Source: B16-G9 sp964400655
GTDB taxonomy: Bacteria; Bacteroidota; Bacteroidia; Bacteroidales; F082
Length of the DNA: 30,599 bases
Assembly (NCBI GenBank): GCA_964400655.1
Contig: CAYNVN010000130.1
Location: forward strand, 1-30,599
Direction: 5' to 3'
Shown here: one piece after another, positions 7,727-16,281 of the stretch
How the letters are laid out: each line of letters opens with the position of its first letter
Position numbering within the stretch: the stretch's first letter is position 1
Made by a program: the position numbers and the translations under genes
The notes under the pieces: model-generated
Told to the model about the DNA's origin: nothing
What the model saw: only the letters and a program-made list of their open reading frames with translations
Databases searched by the model: none

Positions 7727-8101
7727 ATGGCAAAAAAAGTACGTGATGACGCAGGCTTTGTTTTGAAAAATGTGGTGGAAGCCATGCAGGACAAAAAAGC
7801 CAAAGACATTGTATCCCTCGACTTAGATAAAATTCCCAATTCGGTAACCCGCTATTTTGTAATTTGCAGTGCCACTTCAAAAACGCAGGCAGATGCCGTG
7901 TATGATAATGTTTTGGAATTTGTTAAAAAAAATTGCGGTATCAATCCTTCGCATCGCGAGGGCTTAACCAATGCCGAATGGATTTTAATCGATTATTTTG
8001 ATGTGGTGGTACACATTTTTCTGGAAGATACAAGGGCATTCTACAAGCTGGAAGAGCTTTGGGCCGACGCTGAAAAAACCATTTATAATAGTGATAATTA
8101 A
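7727..8101 (+). CDS. rsfS: Ribosome silencing factor RsfS
   Basis: RsfS (Iojap/RsfA family) binds uL14 on the large ribosomal subunit and blocks subunit joining under nutrient limitation. The 124-residue length is usual. The family core is visible: KKAKDIVSLDL, YFVICSATSKTQADAVYDNV, then GLTNAEWILIDYFDVVVHIF and a final FYKLEELWADAE. The ATG at 7727 gives the expected short N-terminus and follows an A-rich leader with no Shine-Dalgarno, as usual for this phylum. It is the first gene of the + strand operon; ftsH starts 22 bases after its stop, an arrangement I know from other Bacteroidota. Confidence 0.95.
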   Translation: MAKKVRDDAGFVLKNVVEAMQDKKAKDIVSLDLDKIPNSVTRYFVICSATSKTQADAVYDNVLEFVKKNCGINPSHREGLTNAEWILIDYFDVVVHIFLEDTRAFYKLEELWADAEKTIYNSDN

Positions 8102-8123
8102 TAGAAGAACAGAAGTTTAGAAA

Positions 8124-10226
8124 ATGACGGATAACAAACAAAAAGATAAAAATAAGAATAAGCCGCCTGTATTTCCGGGATTACCGGATAAAAACAAGAA
8201 CAGTAAACCCAAATTCAATTTTTACTGGATTTATGCGCTTCTTTTTGCTGTTTTTATTGGTGCCCAGTTTTTTATGTCGGGCGAAACCACTAAAAAAACC
8301 GACTGGGGTGAGTTGCAGCAAATGCTTAAGGAGGGCGATGTAAAAAGAATTGTACTTGTTAACAAAGAGTTTGCCGAGATTTATATTAAACCCGATAAGC
8401 TAAAGGAAGAAAAATTTAAAGATGTTAGCAAAAAGTCGAATTTTGGAGGTGAACAACCGCAGTACATTTACAATGTGATTTCACCCGATAAGTTCGACGA
8501 AAAGGTTTCGGAAGCTCAAAAGGGTGTAAAAGATCCGGTTTATGTTGAAAGTGAGATACGTCACGACTGGGGTACCGAAATATTAAGCTGGGTGTTTCCG
8601 CTGTTGTTGCTCTTCGGAGCATGGTTTTTTATCATGCGTATGATGAGCCGTGGCGGCGGCGGTGCCGGTGGACAGATTTTCAATATCGGCAAATCCAAAG
8701 CGCAGGTGTACGATAAAAACACATCGGTAAACATCACTTTTAAAGATGTTGCCGGACTGGAAGAGGCCAAGGTGGAGGTTAAAGAGGTGGTTGATTTTTT
8801 AAAGAGTCCTGAAAAATATACCAAACTGGGTGGTAAAATTCCAAAAGGTATTTTGCTGGTTGGCCCTCCCGGAACGGGAAAAACCCTGCTTGCCAAGTCA
8901 GTGGCCGGCGAAGCTCATGTTCCCTTCTTTTCCATTTCGGGTTCCGATTTTGTGGAGATGTTTGTGGGTGTGGGTGCATCAAGGGTGCGCGACCTTTTTA
9001 AACAGGCAAAAGATAAAGCACCGTCCATCATTTTTATTGATGAGATTGATGCCATTGGAAGAGCACGCGGTAAAAGCCCTATGACCGGGTCGAACGACGA
9101 ACGCGAAAATACACTCAATCAGTTGTTAACCGAAATGGACGGCTTTACGCCCAACTCGGGTGTTATTATCCTGGCTGCCACCAACCGTGCCGATATTCTG
9201 GATAAAGCGCTGTTGCGTGCCGGAAGGTTCGACAGGCAGATTCATGTGGAATTGCCCGACCTTAACGAAAGAAAAGAGATTTTTAAGGTTCATATGCGTC
9301 CGCTGAAACTCAGTAAAGATATCAGCGTTGTTTTTCTCGCAAAACAAACACCGGGATTTTCGGGTGCCGATATTGCCAACGTGTGTAATGAGTCGGCATT
9401 GATTGCCGCACGTAATGCACACAAGTCAATATCAAAACAGGATTTTCTTGATGCCATCGACCGGATCATCGGCGGGCTGGAAAAGAAAAACAAGGTGATA
9501 TCGCCCAATGAAAAAACAGTGGTGGCACACCACGAAGCGGGGCATGCCACCGTAAGCTGGCTGCTGGAGCACGCTCATCCGCTGGTAAAGGTTACCATTG
9601 TACCAAGGGGAAAATCGCTGGGTGCTGCCTGGTATTTGCCCGAAGAGCGTCAAATTACCACCTATGCTCAAATGTTCGATGAAATTACCGCCACACTTGG
9701 CGGACGCGCCGCCGAGCAGGTTATCTTCAACGAGATTTCAACCGGAGCATTGAACGATTTGGAAAAAGCCACAAAGCAGGCCTATGCAATGGTTGTTTAT
9801 TACGGACTGAGTAAAAAAATCGGAAACATCAGTTATTTCGATTCAACCGGCCAACAGGAATATTCATTTAACAAACCCTTTAGCGAGAAAACAAACGAAG
9901 TCATCGATCAGGAAATAAAGAAAATCGTTGAAGATGCTTATGCCAGGGCCGTATCCATTTTAAAGGAAAACAAAGAGGGACTGAAACAACTGGCCGAAAA
10001 ACTGCTTGACAAAGAGGTTATATTCGGCGAAGACCTCGAAAGTATATTTGGCAAACGTCCCTGGAAAAACGCCATGGAAATAATGGAGGCCGAAGAGGAG
10101 GCTTCCAACAAAAAGAAAAAGGAACTGGCCGAAAAAAAGAAGACAAAAAAAGCGTTAACGGAAAAAACCGGTGATACCGATAAGGGCCAAGAGGATAAAA
10201 AAGATGATAAACCGGTTGACAGTTAA
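8124..10226 (+). CDS. ftsH: ATP-dependent zinc metalloprotease FtsH
   Basis: Hexameric membrane AAA+ protease that degrades misassembled membrane proteins and regulatory proteins. Order of parts in the 700-residue product: Lys-rich N-terminus, transmembrane helix about 33-51, an extracytoplasmic FtsH_ext domain (about 52-150), and a second helix about 153-171. Walker A is GPPGTGKT (247-254), Walker B IIFIDEID, and the second region of homology includes LLRAGRFDR. The zinc site is HEAGH (470-474) with the third ligand Asp545 in ALNDLEKAT. The last 50 residues are a charged Lys/Glu/Asp tail, longer than in E. coli FtsH. All catalytic residues are present. It is the second gene of the operon, with a LUD-domain gene 28 bases downstream. 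Confidence 0.98.
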   Translation: MTDNKQKDKNKNKPPVFPGLPDKNKNSKPKFNFYWIYALLFAVFIGAQFFMSGETTKKTDWGELQQMLKEGDVKRIVLVNKEFAEIYIKPDKLKEEKFKDVSKKSNFGGEQPQYIYNVISPDKFDEKVSEAQKGVKDPVYVESEIRHDWGTEILSWVFPLLLLFGAWFFIMRMMSRGGGGAGGQIFNIGKSKAQVYDKNTSVNITFKDVAGLEEAKVEVKEVVDFLKSPEKYTKLGGKIPKGILLVGPPGTGKTLLAKSVAGEAHVPFFSISGSDFVEMFVGVGASRVRDLFKQAKDKAPSIIFIDEIDAIGRARGKSPMTGSNDERENTLNQLLTEMDGFTPNSGVIILAATNRADILDKALLRAGRFDRQIHVELPDLNERKEIFKVHMRPLKLSKDISVVFLAKQTPGFSGADIANVCNESALIAARNAHKSISKQDFLDAIDRIIGGLEKKNKVISPNEKTVVAHHEAGHATVSWLLEHAHPLVKVTIVPRGKSLGAAWYLPEERQITTYAQMFDEITATLGGRAAEQVIFNEISTGALNDLEKATKQAYAMVVYYGLSKKIGNISYFDSTGQQEYSFNKPFSEKTNEVIDQEIKKIVEDAYARAVSILKENKEGLKQLAEKLLDKEVIFGEDLESIFGKRPWKNAMEIMEAEEEASNKKKKELAEKKKTKKALTEKTGDTDKGQEDKKDDKPVDS

Positions 10227-10254
10227 GCATAAGACATTATAAAACCCTTTTGTT

Positions 10255-10902
10255 ATGTCAATTAAAGAAACCACAACCAAAGAAAAAATTCTGACCAATA
10301 TCAGAAATGCTTTGATTACCAAACTGGAAAATCCTTTTGACAGGGTTAACTTTAAAGATGCGGTATATCACGATTTGGAGGATGACAAGGAGGTGGTTTT
10401 TGCTTCGAAATTGCTTGATAACAACGGAAAGTTTGTTTATTGCGAAGACGAACAGTCGGCGGTATCCATTTTACAATCGTTGATGAGTGAAAAGGGTTGG
10501 GACCTGGTTTACACACCCGACGACCAACTTGCCAAAACCCTGTCGGAAGGAAATATCAAGGTGGAAAATGATGAAAATGCTTTTCTTAATATTAAAGCCG
10601 GGGTTACACGTTGCGAGTTTTTAATCGCCCGTTTTGGCAGCGTAATGGTTTCGTCGGCCCTTAATGCCGGCAGGCGCATGTTTGTTTTTCCCGAAAGCCA
10701 TATTGTTTTTGCTTATGCCTCGCAGGTGGTGGCGGAATTAAAGGATGCTTTAAAAGGAATGAAAGAGAAATACAGTACCGGTTTTCCTTCGCAGGTTACG
10801 GTAATAACAGGCCCGAGCCGTACCGCCGACATTGAAAAAACGCTTGTGATGGGTGCCCACGGCCCCAAAGAGCTGTACGTTTTTATGATTGATGATTTAT
10901 AA
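10255..10902 (+). CDS. LUD-domain (LutC/YkgG-like) protein
   Basis: A 215-residue protein. The LUD fold signature is seen in the strand-rich middle (AGVTRCEFLIARFGSVMVSS) and in the C-terminal GPSRTADIEKTLVMGAHGPKEL, the classic LutC/YkgG ending. In LutABC systems LutC works with iron-sulfur proteins LutA and LutB to oxidise L-lactate, but neither partner is here. The gene instead sits between ftsH and cdsA in a housekeeping operon, a placement I recall from other Bacteroidota. A lactate role is therefore doubtful, and I give no gene symbol. Confidence in the family is high; function is open. Confidence 0.9.
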   Translation: MSIKETTTKEKILTNIRNALITKLENPFDRVNFKDAVYHDLEDDKEVVFASKLLDNNGKFVYCEDEQSAVSILQSLMSEKGWDLVYTPDDQLAKTLSEGNIKVENDENAFLNIKAGVTRCEFLIARFGSVMVSSALNAGRRMFVFPESHIVFAYASQVVAELKDALKGMKEKYSTGFPSQVTVITGPSRTADIEKTLVMGAHGPKELYVFMIDDL

Positions 10903-10915
10903 AATCTGAGAAAAG

Positions 10916-11737
10916 TTGAAAGAGTTATTAACACGGACCGTTACCGGCAGCATCTTTCTGGTGCTTATTCTCGGTTCCATATTGTGGAGCCCGTATGCCT
11001 TTTTGGCCGTAGCCGGTATTTTTTCAATGATCGGTCTTTATGAATTTTTTCGCCTTTTTTATCCGGAACATAAAATTAATGATCATATAGCTTTTTATGC
11101 TTCAGGTGCATTTATCTATCTGATAACCGGACTCACCGGTATCGGTATCTTTGATGTGAGGATGATGATATTTGTAATGATCCTGTTTTATATCTCCATT
11201 TTGCTTGAACTTTTCCGTAAGGATTCATCGTGGAACAGAATCGCTGTTTATTTTGCCGCTTTCATTTATGTATCTTTTAGTTTCGGGTTGCTCAATGCCC
11301 TCTATTTTATGGGAAACCAAACGGGCGAAACCTTCTTTCCGGGTGTGCTTCTCGGGATATTTTTACTGGTGTGGAGCAATGATATCTTTGCATATCTTGT
11401 GGGATCGGCCATTGGCAAAAACAGGTTGTTCGAGCGTCATTCACCCAAAAAAAGCTGGGAAGGCAGCTTTGGCGGTTTGATATTTGCCATGGGTATGGCT
11501 TGGGTGCTTTCCATCATTTTTCATCAGCTTACCGCTTCACAGTGGATAATAACCGCAGCAATTGTGGTTGTTTTCGGTACGCTGGGCGATCTTGCCGAAT
11601 CGCTGTTAAAGCGAAACAAAAAAGTAAAAGATTCGGGAACAATATTTCCGGGGCATGGCGGGGTACTCGACCGTTTTGATGCCGTTATTTTTGCCGCTCC
11701 GTTCGTGTTTTTATACATTAACTTTTTTGTCCGATGA
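10916..11737 (+). CDS. cdsA: Phosphatidate cytidylyltransferase CdsA
   Basis: Converts phosphatidic acid and CTP to CDP-diacylglycerol, the precursor of all phospholipids. The 273-residue product is strongly hydrophobic with about seven or eight helices. The C-terminal CDP-DAG synthase signature is present: FGTLGDLAESLLKRNKKVKDSG, then FPGHGGVLDRFDA. The start is a TTG at 10916: reading from it gives KELLTRTVTGSIFL, the normal CdsA N-terminus, whereas the next in-frame ATG (11028) would delete the first helix. The stop overlaps the psd start (ATGA), so the two steps towards phosphatidylethanolamine are translationally coupled. The serine transferase (PssA) is not in this window. Confidence 0.95.
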   Translation: MKELLTRTVTGSIFLVLILGSILWSPYAFLAVAGIFSMIGLYEFFRLFYPEHKINDHIAFYASGAFIYLITGLTGIGIFDVRMMIFVMILFYISILLELFRKDSSWNRIAVYFAAFIYVSFSFGLLNALYFMGNQTGETFFPGVLLGIFLLVWSNDIFAYLVGSAIGKNRLFERHSPKKSWEGSFGGLIFAMGMAWVLSIIFHQLTASQWIITAAIVVVFGTLGDLAESLLKRNKKVKDSGTIFPGHGGVLDRFDAVIFAAPFVFLYINFFVR

Positions 11738-12390
11738 GATTTCATAAAGAGGGATATCCGATAATAGCTACCACTTTTGTAGTACTGGCACTTCTGTCGG
11801 TGGGAATCTGGTATATGCCGGTGTTCCCCTTTGTGAAGTATTTTCTTTTAACCGGATTTCTTATATTGCTGAGTTGGACCATATATTTCTTTCGTTATCC
11901 CCGGCGTAAAGTGAATAAAGGTGAGAATCATATTTTATCAACGGCCGACGGAAAAATTGTTGTTATAGAGGAGGTTATTGAAGAGGAGTTTTTTAACGAA
12001 AAACGGCTAATGATATCGGTATTTATGTCGCCCATGAACGTTCATATTAACTGGTACCCGTTTGACGGAGTGGTTAAATATGCCAAGTATCATCCTGGAA
12101 GATATTTTATTGCCTATAATCCCAAATCGTCGGAACATAACGAGCGAACCAGCGTTGTTGTTGAAAACGGTAACGGCAAGGATGTACTGATTCGTCAGGT
12201 GGCTGGCGTAATGGCCCGCAGGGTGGTATGTTATTCAAAAAAAGGTGATAAGGTTGAGCAGGGTGCCGAAATGGGCATGATAAAATTCGGCTCGCGTATC
12301 GACTTCTTCCTGCCCCTCGATGTAAAGGTAAATGTTAAAATGGGACAAAAAGTAACGGCACAGCAAACGGTAATTGCTTATTTTAAGTAA
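11734..12390 (+). CDS. psd: Phosphatidylserine decarboxylase, short form
   Basis: Pyruvoyl enzyme that makes phosphatidylethanolamine from phosphatidylserine at the membrane. The 218-residue length fits the short bacterial type II-like family. Two N-terminal helices (about 10-29 and 34-53) anchor it. The Asp of STADGKI (Asp72) and the His of SPMNVHINWYP (His104) match the residues needed for self-processing. The cleavage site is KFGSRIDFF, with Ser187 expected to become the pyruvoyl group. Its ATG overlaps the cdsA stop by four bases. The stop is a single base from the stop of the converging HAD gene, with no terminator between them. Confidence 0.95.
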   Translation: MRFHKEGYPIIATTFVVLALLSVGIWYMPVFPFVKYFLLTGFLILLSWTIYFFRYPRRKVNKGENHILSTADGKIVVIEEVIEEEFFNEKRLMISVFMSPMNVHINWYPFDGVVKYAKYHPGRYFIAYNPKSSEHNERTSVVVENGNGKDVLIRQVAGVMARRVVCYSKKGDKVEQGAEMGMIKFGSRIDFFLPLDVKVNVKMGQKVTAQQTVIAYFK

Positions 12391-12391
12391 C

Positions 12392-13084
12392 TTACAGAAA
12401 CGTTTTCATTTCATCCAAACAAACAACATAATAGGTTGCACTGTTAACAATGTAGTTTGAATTGGGATCAAAAAGTACCTGATCCATTCCCGCATTTTTT
12501 GCACCTGTAATATCCACATCGGGGTCGTCACCCACCATCAGACTCTCAGCAACATTGGCACCGGCTTTTTTTAGCGCATATTCAAATATTCCGCTTCCCG
12601 GTTTTTTTACACCCGCCTCTTCGGAAGTAACAATGGTATCAAAATATTTTCCCAAATCAGAGGCGGCGATTTTTATATCCTGTACTTCCTGAAATCCGTT
12701 GGTTATAATGTGTAATTTGTATTTTGGATAGAGGTATTCCAAAATATTAATTGCCTGTGGAAACAGATTCACTTTTAATGGACTCAGTCTGATATAATCG
12801 TCGCCCATATTTTCGGCCAGTCGGGCATCGTCAATTCCAAAATCTTTCAGGGTCATGTAAAACCTTTTGCCCCTTAGCTCCTCTTTTGATATTTTCCCGT
12901 TTCTGTATTGCTCCCACATCCTGTTGTTATGAACCGTATAAACATCGTAAAGGACGCTATTGGATTCAATGCCCATCCCTTTCAGATTGTATGAATCATA
13001 AATTTCCGAAAATGCTTCTGCCGAGCTTTTGTCAAAATCCCATAAGGTTCTGTCCAAATCAAAAAATACATGTTTATATTTCAT
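12392..13084 (-). CDS. HAD-superfamily pyrimidine nucleotidase, YjjG-like
   Basis: YjjG-type nucleotidases dephosphorylate (non-canonical) pyrimidine nucleoside monophosphates. All four HAD motifs are present: FFDLDRTLWDF (Asp9 nucleophile, Asp11), IITNGFQEVQ, KKPGSGIFEYAL with the Lys, and MVGDDPDVDITGAKNAG. The helical cap lies between motifs I and II. I use the ATG at 13084 (MKYKHVFFDLD, 230 residues), which gives the normal family start. The open frame runs on to 13186 but that extension overlaps the methyltransferase gene and is not family-like. It lies 43 bases after that gene and is probably co-transcribed. The exact substrate cannot be told from the sequence. Confidence 0.9.
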   Translation of the reverse strand: MKYKHVFFDLDRTLWDFDKSSAEAFSEIYDSYNLKGMGIESNSVLYDVYTVHNNRMWEQYRNGKISKEELRGKRFYMTLKDFGIDDARLAENMGDDYIRLSPLKVNLFPQAINILEYLYPKYKLHIITNGFQEVQDIKIAASDLGKYFDTIVTSEEAGVKKPGSGIFEYALKKAGANVAESLMVGDDPDVDITGAKNAGMDQVLFDPNSNYIVNSATYYVVCLDEMKTFL

Positions 13085-13127
13085 ATTTCTAATATATTCT
13101 ATAATTAACTCATTGCCATTAATTTGT

Positions 13128-13658
13128 TTAAAGTATTCTTTGTCGCAGCCACTCAAAAACAACAACTCCCAGTGCATGGGTAACATTTAGCGATGATATC
13201 ATTCCCGGTACAGGAATATAAACGGTTTTGTCGGCTATTTTCATCAACTCCTCTCCTATTCCGTAAACTTCGTGTCCGATGATAAATGCACTTTTTTCGG
13301 GTAGGGATGTTTTGAATAAATTGACTGCCGATTCCGCCGTTTCAATGGCAATATATTGATAGTCGCCGGGAATAAGTTGTTTTACTTCATCAAAAGTTAC
13401 AAAACGCCAGTCTGTTTTTTCATCGGCTCCCGATGCTGTTTTTTTTATTTTCCAGCTGCGGGGTATTTCGTCATCATGTTTAATAAAAAAAACCTTTTCA
13501 GCTCCTATATTGGCAGCAAGCCGTAAAACGGAACCCATATTTTCGGGTGTGCGTAAATTATCGGCAATAATTACCGGGCGTGCAATATTTTGATAGATAT
13601 CCTGTAAATTAAGCTTACTGAACAGTTTATACGAATTAATGTTTTCTTTTTGTTCCAT
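13128..13658 (-). CDS. SpoU/TrmH-family RNA 2'-O-methyltransferase
   Basis: The SPOUT trefoil-knot motifs are in order: IADNLRTPENMGSVLRLA (motif 1), AFIIGHEVYGIGEEL (motif 2) and VYIPVPGMISSLNVTHALGVVVFEW (motif 3). The 176-residue length is that of a minimal TrmH/TrmL-like enzyme without extra RNA-binding domains. It should transfer a methyl group from SAM to a ribose 2'-OH of tRNA or rRNA; which nucleotide cannot be told. A terminator lies just upstream, so it must have its own promoter, which I could not place with confidence. Confidence 0.92.
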   Translation of the reverse strand: MEQKENINSYKLFSKLNLQDIYQNIARPVIIADNLRTPENMGSVLRLAANIGAEKVFFIKHDDEIPRSWKIKKTASGADEKTDWRFVTFDEVKQLIPGDYQYIAIETAESAVNLFKTSLPEKSAFIIGHEVYGIGEELMKIADKTVYIPVPGMISSLNVTHALGVVVFEWLRQRIL

Positions 13659-13673
13659 GTGTCGGGCAAAAAT

Positions 13674-13706
13674 AAAAAAAGCCCCGACTGTATCGGGGCT
13701 TTTTTT
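13674..13706 (-). terminator. Bidirectional-looking terminator
   Basis: GCCCCGA (13681-13687), a five-base loop and TCGGGGC (13693-13699) form a GC-rich stem flanked by an A-run on the left and a T-run on the right. Only minus-strand genes flank it, so it most likely ends transcription of the T9SS gene that stops at 13725. Confidence 0.9.
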
Positions 13707-13724
13707 AAATAACCTTCGGTTTGA

Positions 13725-16187
13725 TTATTTAACAACCAGTTTTTGAGTGGTTGTACCAAGTTCCGAATTAATTTTTACAAAATAAACACCATTCTGTAAC
13801 GATGAAACGTCAACAGTTGCTGTTTTGTTATTAATAACCGTGCTGTAAACAAGCTGACCAACGGCATTGTAAACCTGAACATCATTGATGTTTGAATTGG
13901 CTTCCAGTTTTACCGAAGTGGTAGCAGGGTTAGGATACATGGTTACATAACCATGTTCTCCGTTTTCGTTAATACCAACAAAAACGGCAACACTTACAGG
14001 TACTTCAACCCAGTCGTTGGCCAGGTCGTTGCTTCTGATAATGAGGGTACCGTCATATTGTCCTGAAGTAAGATTGGTAGCATCGATGGTTACGGTAACA
14101 TCTTCGGTATCGCCGGGTGCAACAACACCTTCGTCAGGATTGGTTGACAACCATGCTTCCTGAGCATCACCGGTAAGGTGTGCACGGATATTCCAGTTAA
14201 GGTTGTAATCGGGATTACCGTCACCCAGATGTCCCCAACCCGGGCCGGTAGCTATCCAGCTTCCGTCAGGATTGTAATTAGAACCGTCGTCGGTACTGGC
14301 AACAAAGTTGCCGGCCGGAGCTTGAATGTTATATCCAACCCAAAGATCCTGTCCGTTTAGTTTAACAGGGGTATCCAGAACAATGGTATTCCATCCTGCG
14401 GGAGTAACGGTAAATGCCTGGTCAACGATGAGGTTGCCCGGACCGGGAACATTATATGAACCCATTTCCCAAACTCTTAAGTTAAATCCGGTAACATCAC
14501 CGTCGCCGATATTTACTTCAACAGAGGTTAAATCCATTCCAACATAATCTTTAACCTGGCTTGCGCGGAATACGGCAGCTACATTCCAGTCGATATCACC
14601 GTTGTTGTTACCAAAAGCACTGGCAGGTTCGCCGTCGTAATGCAATACCACTTCTCTTCCGTCTTCGGTATGGGCAGTAGCCTGGATGGCAACACGCGAA
14701 TATTGGTTACGAAGTTCTTTAGGTGTTGTTGAAGCAACAACATCAGAATGAATGGGGGTAAATGCGGTTCCGACATCATAGGTTGAAACAATATTGTAAT
14801 TAAGGTCCTGCTGGCCTTCGTTTCCAATGGTAAGAACTTCATCATCGGTAGTACCGCTCTCAACAATTACGGTAAAAGCATTGGGGTTAACCGTAATCTC
14901 AGGAGCCTGTGCACCTTCGTCAAGAACAATATAATCTACATTATCAAGATAGGTTTTTGAGAAAGCCTCTTCACCCGTAGGGGCACCGGCATAAAAGTCA
15001 ACACCGCCTAACTGAACGGTTGTTGAGCCTGTGCTGTAAACCCATGCGTTAATAAGGTTTCCGTCGATGTACATAAATGCCGAGTCGTTGGTAAGGTCGA
15101 TAATGTTCTCAACCTGAAACCATGTATTGTGAGTATAAGTAAAGAATCCGGTTTGCTCACCGTCGATACTCATATAACCGTCGCCTGTTTTACCAAAGTA
15201 AACCTCATATGCCCATTCAACTCCCGGTTCTTCAAAACGCTGAATGTTAAAATATCCGGCTGAATCGGCAGGAATGTAATATTTGAAGTTGATTTGATAT
15301 TTACCCGAAGTTTTGTTACCGAGTTTTAAAATAAGGTCGGTACCATCTTCCAGTAAAGCGGATTGTGATGGTGAAGCGGAATAGATGTTAACTACTTCGG
15401 CATCTTCGCTTCCACCGGGGCTGTTGGTCCATGTTGTCCACCAATCCTGATTTCCGTTTAAAGCAACGTATTGTCCGGCGGTGTAAGTGGTATCAAAATA
15501 ATCCTGGAAAAGATAATCGTAACCGCTTTTGATTTGAACACCGTCAACACCGGCAAGGTCGCCATCGTTTCCAATATACTGCCATGCAATTTTAAATGGA
15601 GCACCGGCATAAGCGTCGAGGTTAATAACAACTTTGTTCCATCCCCAATCGGCAGAAGGATCAATTTCGTCAACAGCATCCCACAAAACGGTCCAGTTAG
15701 CACCGTCGTCTGTTGAAATAAGACATCTTAATGTGGCTGCAGTAAGCCATGAACCGCTGGTACCGGCATACCAGATAAGTTTTAACGGTGTTTCTCCGTT
15801 GGCATTAACTTCACCGGTAATAAGCCACTCATCCTGATCTTCGGCAACCCACGGGCAAAGTGCCGAGAATTGGCTGTTGGGATCGATGGTGTTAAAATTA
15901 GGTGCCGGGTCATTAGGGTTTGACTGTATCCATGTATGACCTGCATTTAAAATCTCTTGTGTCCAGCCTGTGGGGGGGAAAGTACCTTCCAGGTCAAATC
16001 CCTCTTCCAGCAATACATCACGCTGTCCCGAAGTATAAATCGGGTCAACGGTGGCGTTAACATGACTTGTTTTTAACCCGAGATATTGGGCTTTTGTTTG
16101 AAACACCTTACCGTTTTGTGCGGTGGCAAAATTGATGCTTATCAATAATGCCAAAGCAACGGCAATAAAACGTGAAAATTTTTTCAT
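13725..16187 (-). CDS. T9SS type A-sorted protein with choice-of-anchor J domain
   Basis: An 820-residue secreted protein. The signal peptide is residues 1-23 (ending NFATAQ). A choice-of-anchor J / cleaved-adhesin module follows (EEGFDLEGTFPPTGWTQE, to about residue 205; WLITGEV and WGWNKVVINLDAY are typical). A second concanavalin-like module spans about 220-420 (LFQDYFDTTYTAGQYVALN to YLDNVDYIVLDEG), then an Ig-like region (EVLTIGNEGQQDLNY, later TSGQYDGTLIIRSND). The end is a T9SS type A sorting domain: MYPNPATTSVKLE, VQVYNAVGQLVYS, LQNGVYFVKI and TQKLVVK. It should be exported to the cell surface by T9SS. A good promoter lies about 40 bases upstream and a terminator follows, so it is a single-gene unit. 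Confidence 0.9.
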   Translation of the reverse strand: MKKFSRFIAVALALLISINFATAQNGKVFQTKAQYLGLKTSHVNATVDPIYTSGQRDVLLEEGFDLEGTFPPTGWTQEILNAGHTWIQSNPNDPAPNFNTIDPNSQFSALCPWVAEDQDEWLITGEVNANGETPLKLIWYAGTSGSWLTAATLRCLISTDDGANWTVLWDAVDEIDPSADWGWNKVVINLDAYAGAPFKIAWQYIGNDGDLAGVDGVQIKSGYDYLFQDYFDTTYTAGQYVALNGNQDWWTTWTNSPGGSEDAEVVNIYSASPSQSALLEDGTDLILKLGNKTSGKYQINFKYYIPADSAGYFNIQRFEEPGVEWAYEVYFGKTGDGYMSIDGEQTGFFTYTHNTWFQVENIIDLTNDSAFMYIDGNLINAWVYSTGSTTVQLGGVDFYAGAPTGEEAFSKTYLDNVDYIVLDEGAQAPEITVNPNAFTVIVESGTTDDEVLTIGNEGQQDLNYNIVSTYDVGTAFTPIHSDVVASTTPKELRNQYSRVAIQATAHTEDGREVVLHYDGEPASAFGNNNGDIDWNVAAVFRASQVKDYVGMDLTSVEVNIGDGDVTGFNLRVWEMGSYNVPGPGNLIVDQAFTVTPAGWNTIVLDTPVKLNGQDLWVGYNIQAPAGNFVASTDDGSNYNPDGSWIATGPGWGHLGDGNPDYNLNWNIRAHLTGDAQEAWLSTNPDEGVVAPGDTEDVTVTIDATNLTSGQYDGTLIIRSNDLANDWVEVPVSVAVFVGINENGEHGYVTMYPNPATTSVKLEANSNINDVQVYNAVGQLVYSTVINNKTATVDVSSLQNGVYFVKINSELGTTTQKLVVK

Positions 16188-16234
16188 AATCTTTTGATTT
16201 TAGTTAATAATAATTTGTGTGCTTTCAAGGTTAA

Positions 16235-16263
16235 CAAATATACTACATATAATGAACGTTCAA
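16235..16263 (-). promoter_or_regulatory. Promoter of the 820-residue T9SS protein
   Basis: TTG at 16263-16261 and TATATTTG at 16242-16235 on the minus strand, 18 bases apart, fit the Bacteroidota consensus. Expected start near 16228 leaves a leader of about 40 bases. Confidence 0.65.
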
Positions 16264-16281
16264 ACTAAAAAAAGTTAAATC

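Noticed and set aside
7536..7880. 114-codon open frame on the minus strand across the start of rsfS
   Set aside because: It overlaps both the mnmD-rsfS promoter region and the rsfS coding sequence, and shows no family-like motif.
8425..9671. Several 65-110-codon open frames opposite ftsH
   Set aside because: They are antisense shadows of a well-conserved ftsH gene and none resembles a known protein.
13128..13186. N-terminal extension of the YjjG-like HAD gene to 13186
   Set aside because: It overlaps the methyltransferase coding sequence, and the family's normal start is the internal ATG at 13084.
13667..13674. TATTTTTG on the minus strand before the TrmH-like gene
   Set aside because: It would put transcription start within a couple of bases of the ATG, lacks a -33 TTG, and lies in the A-run beside a terminator.
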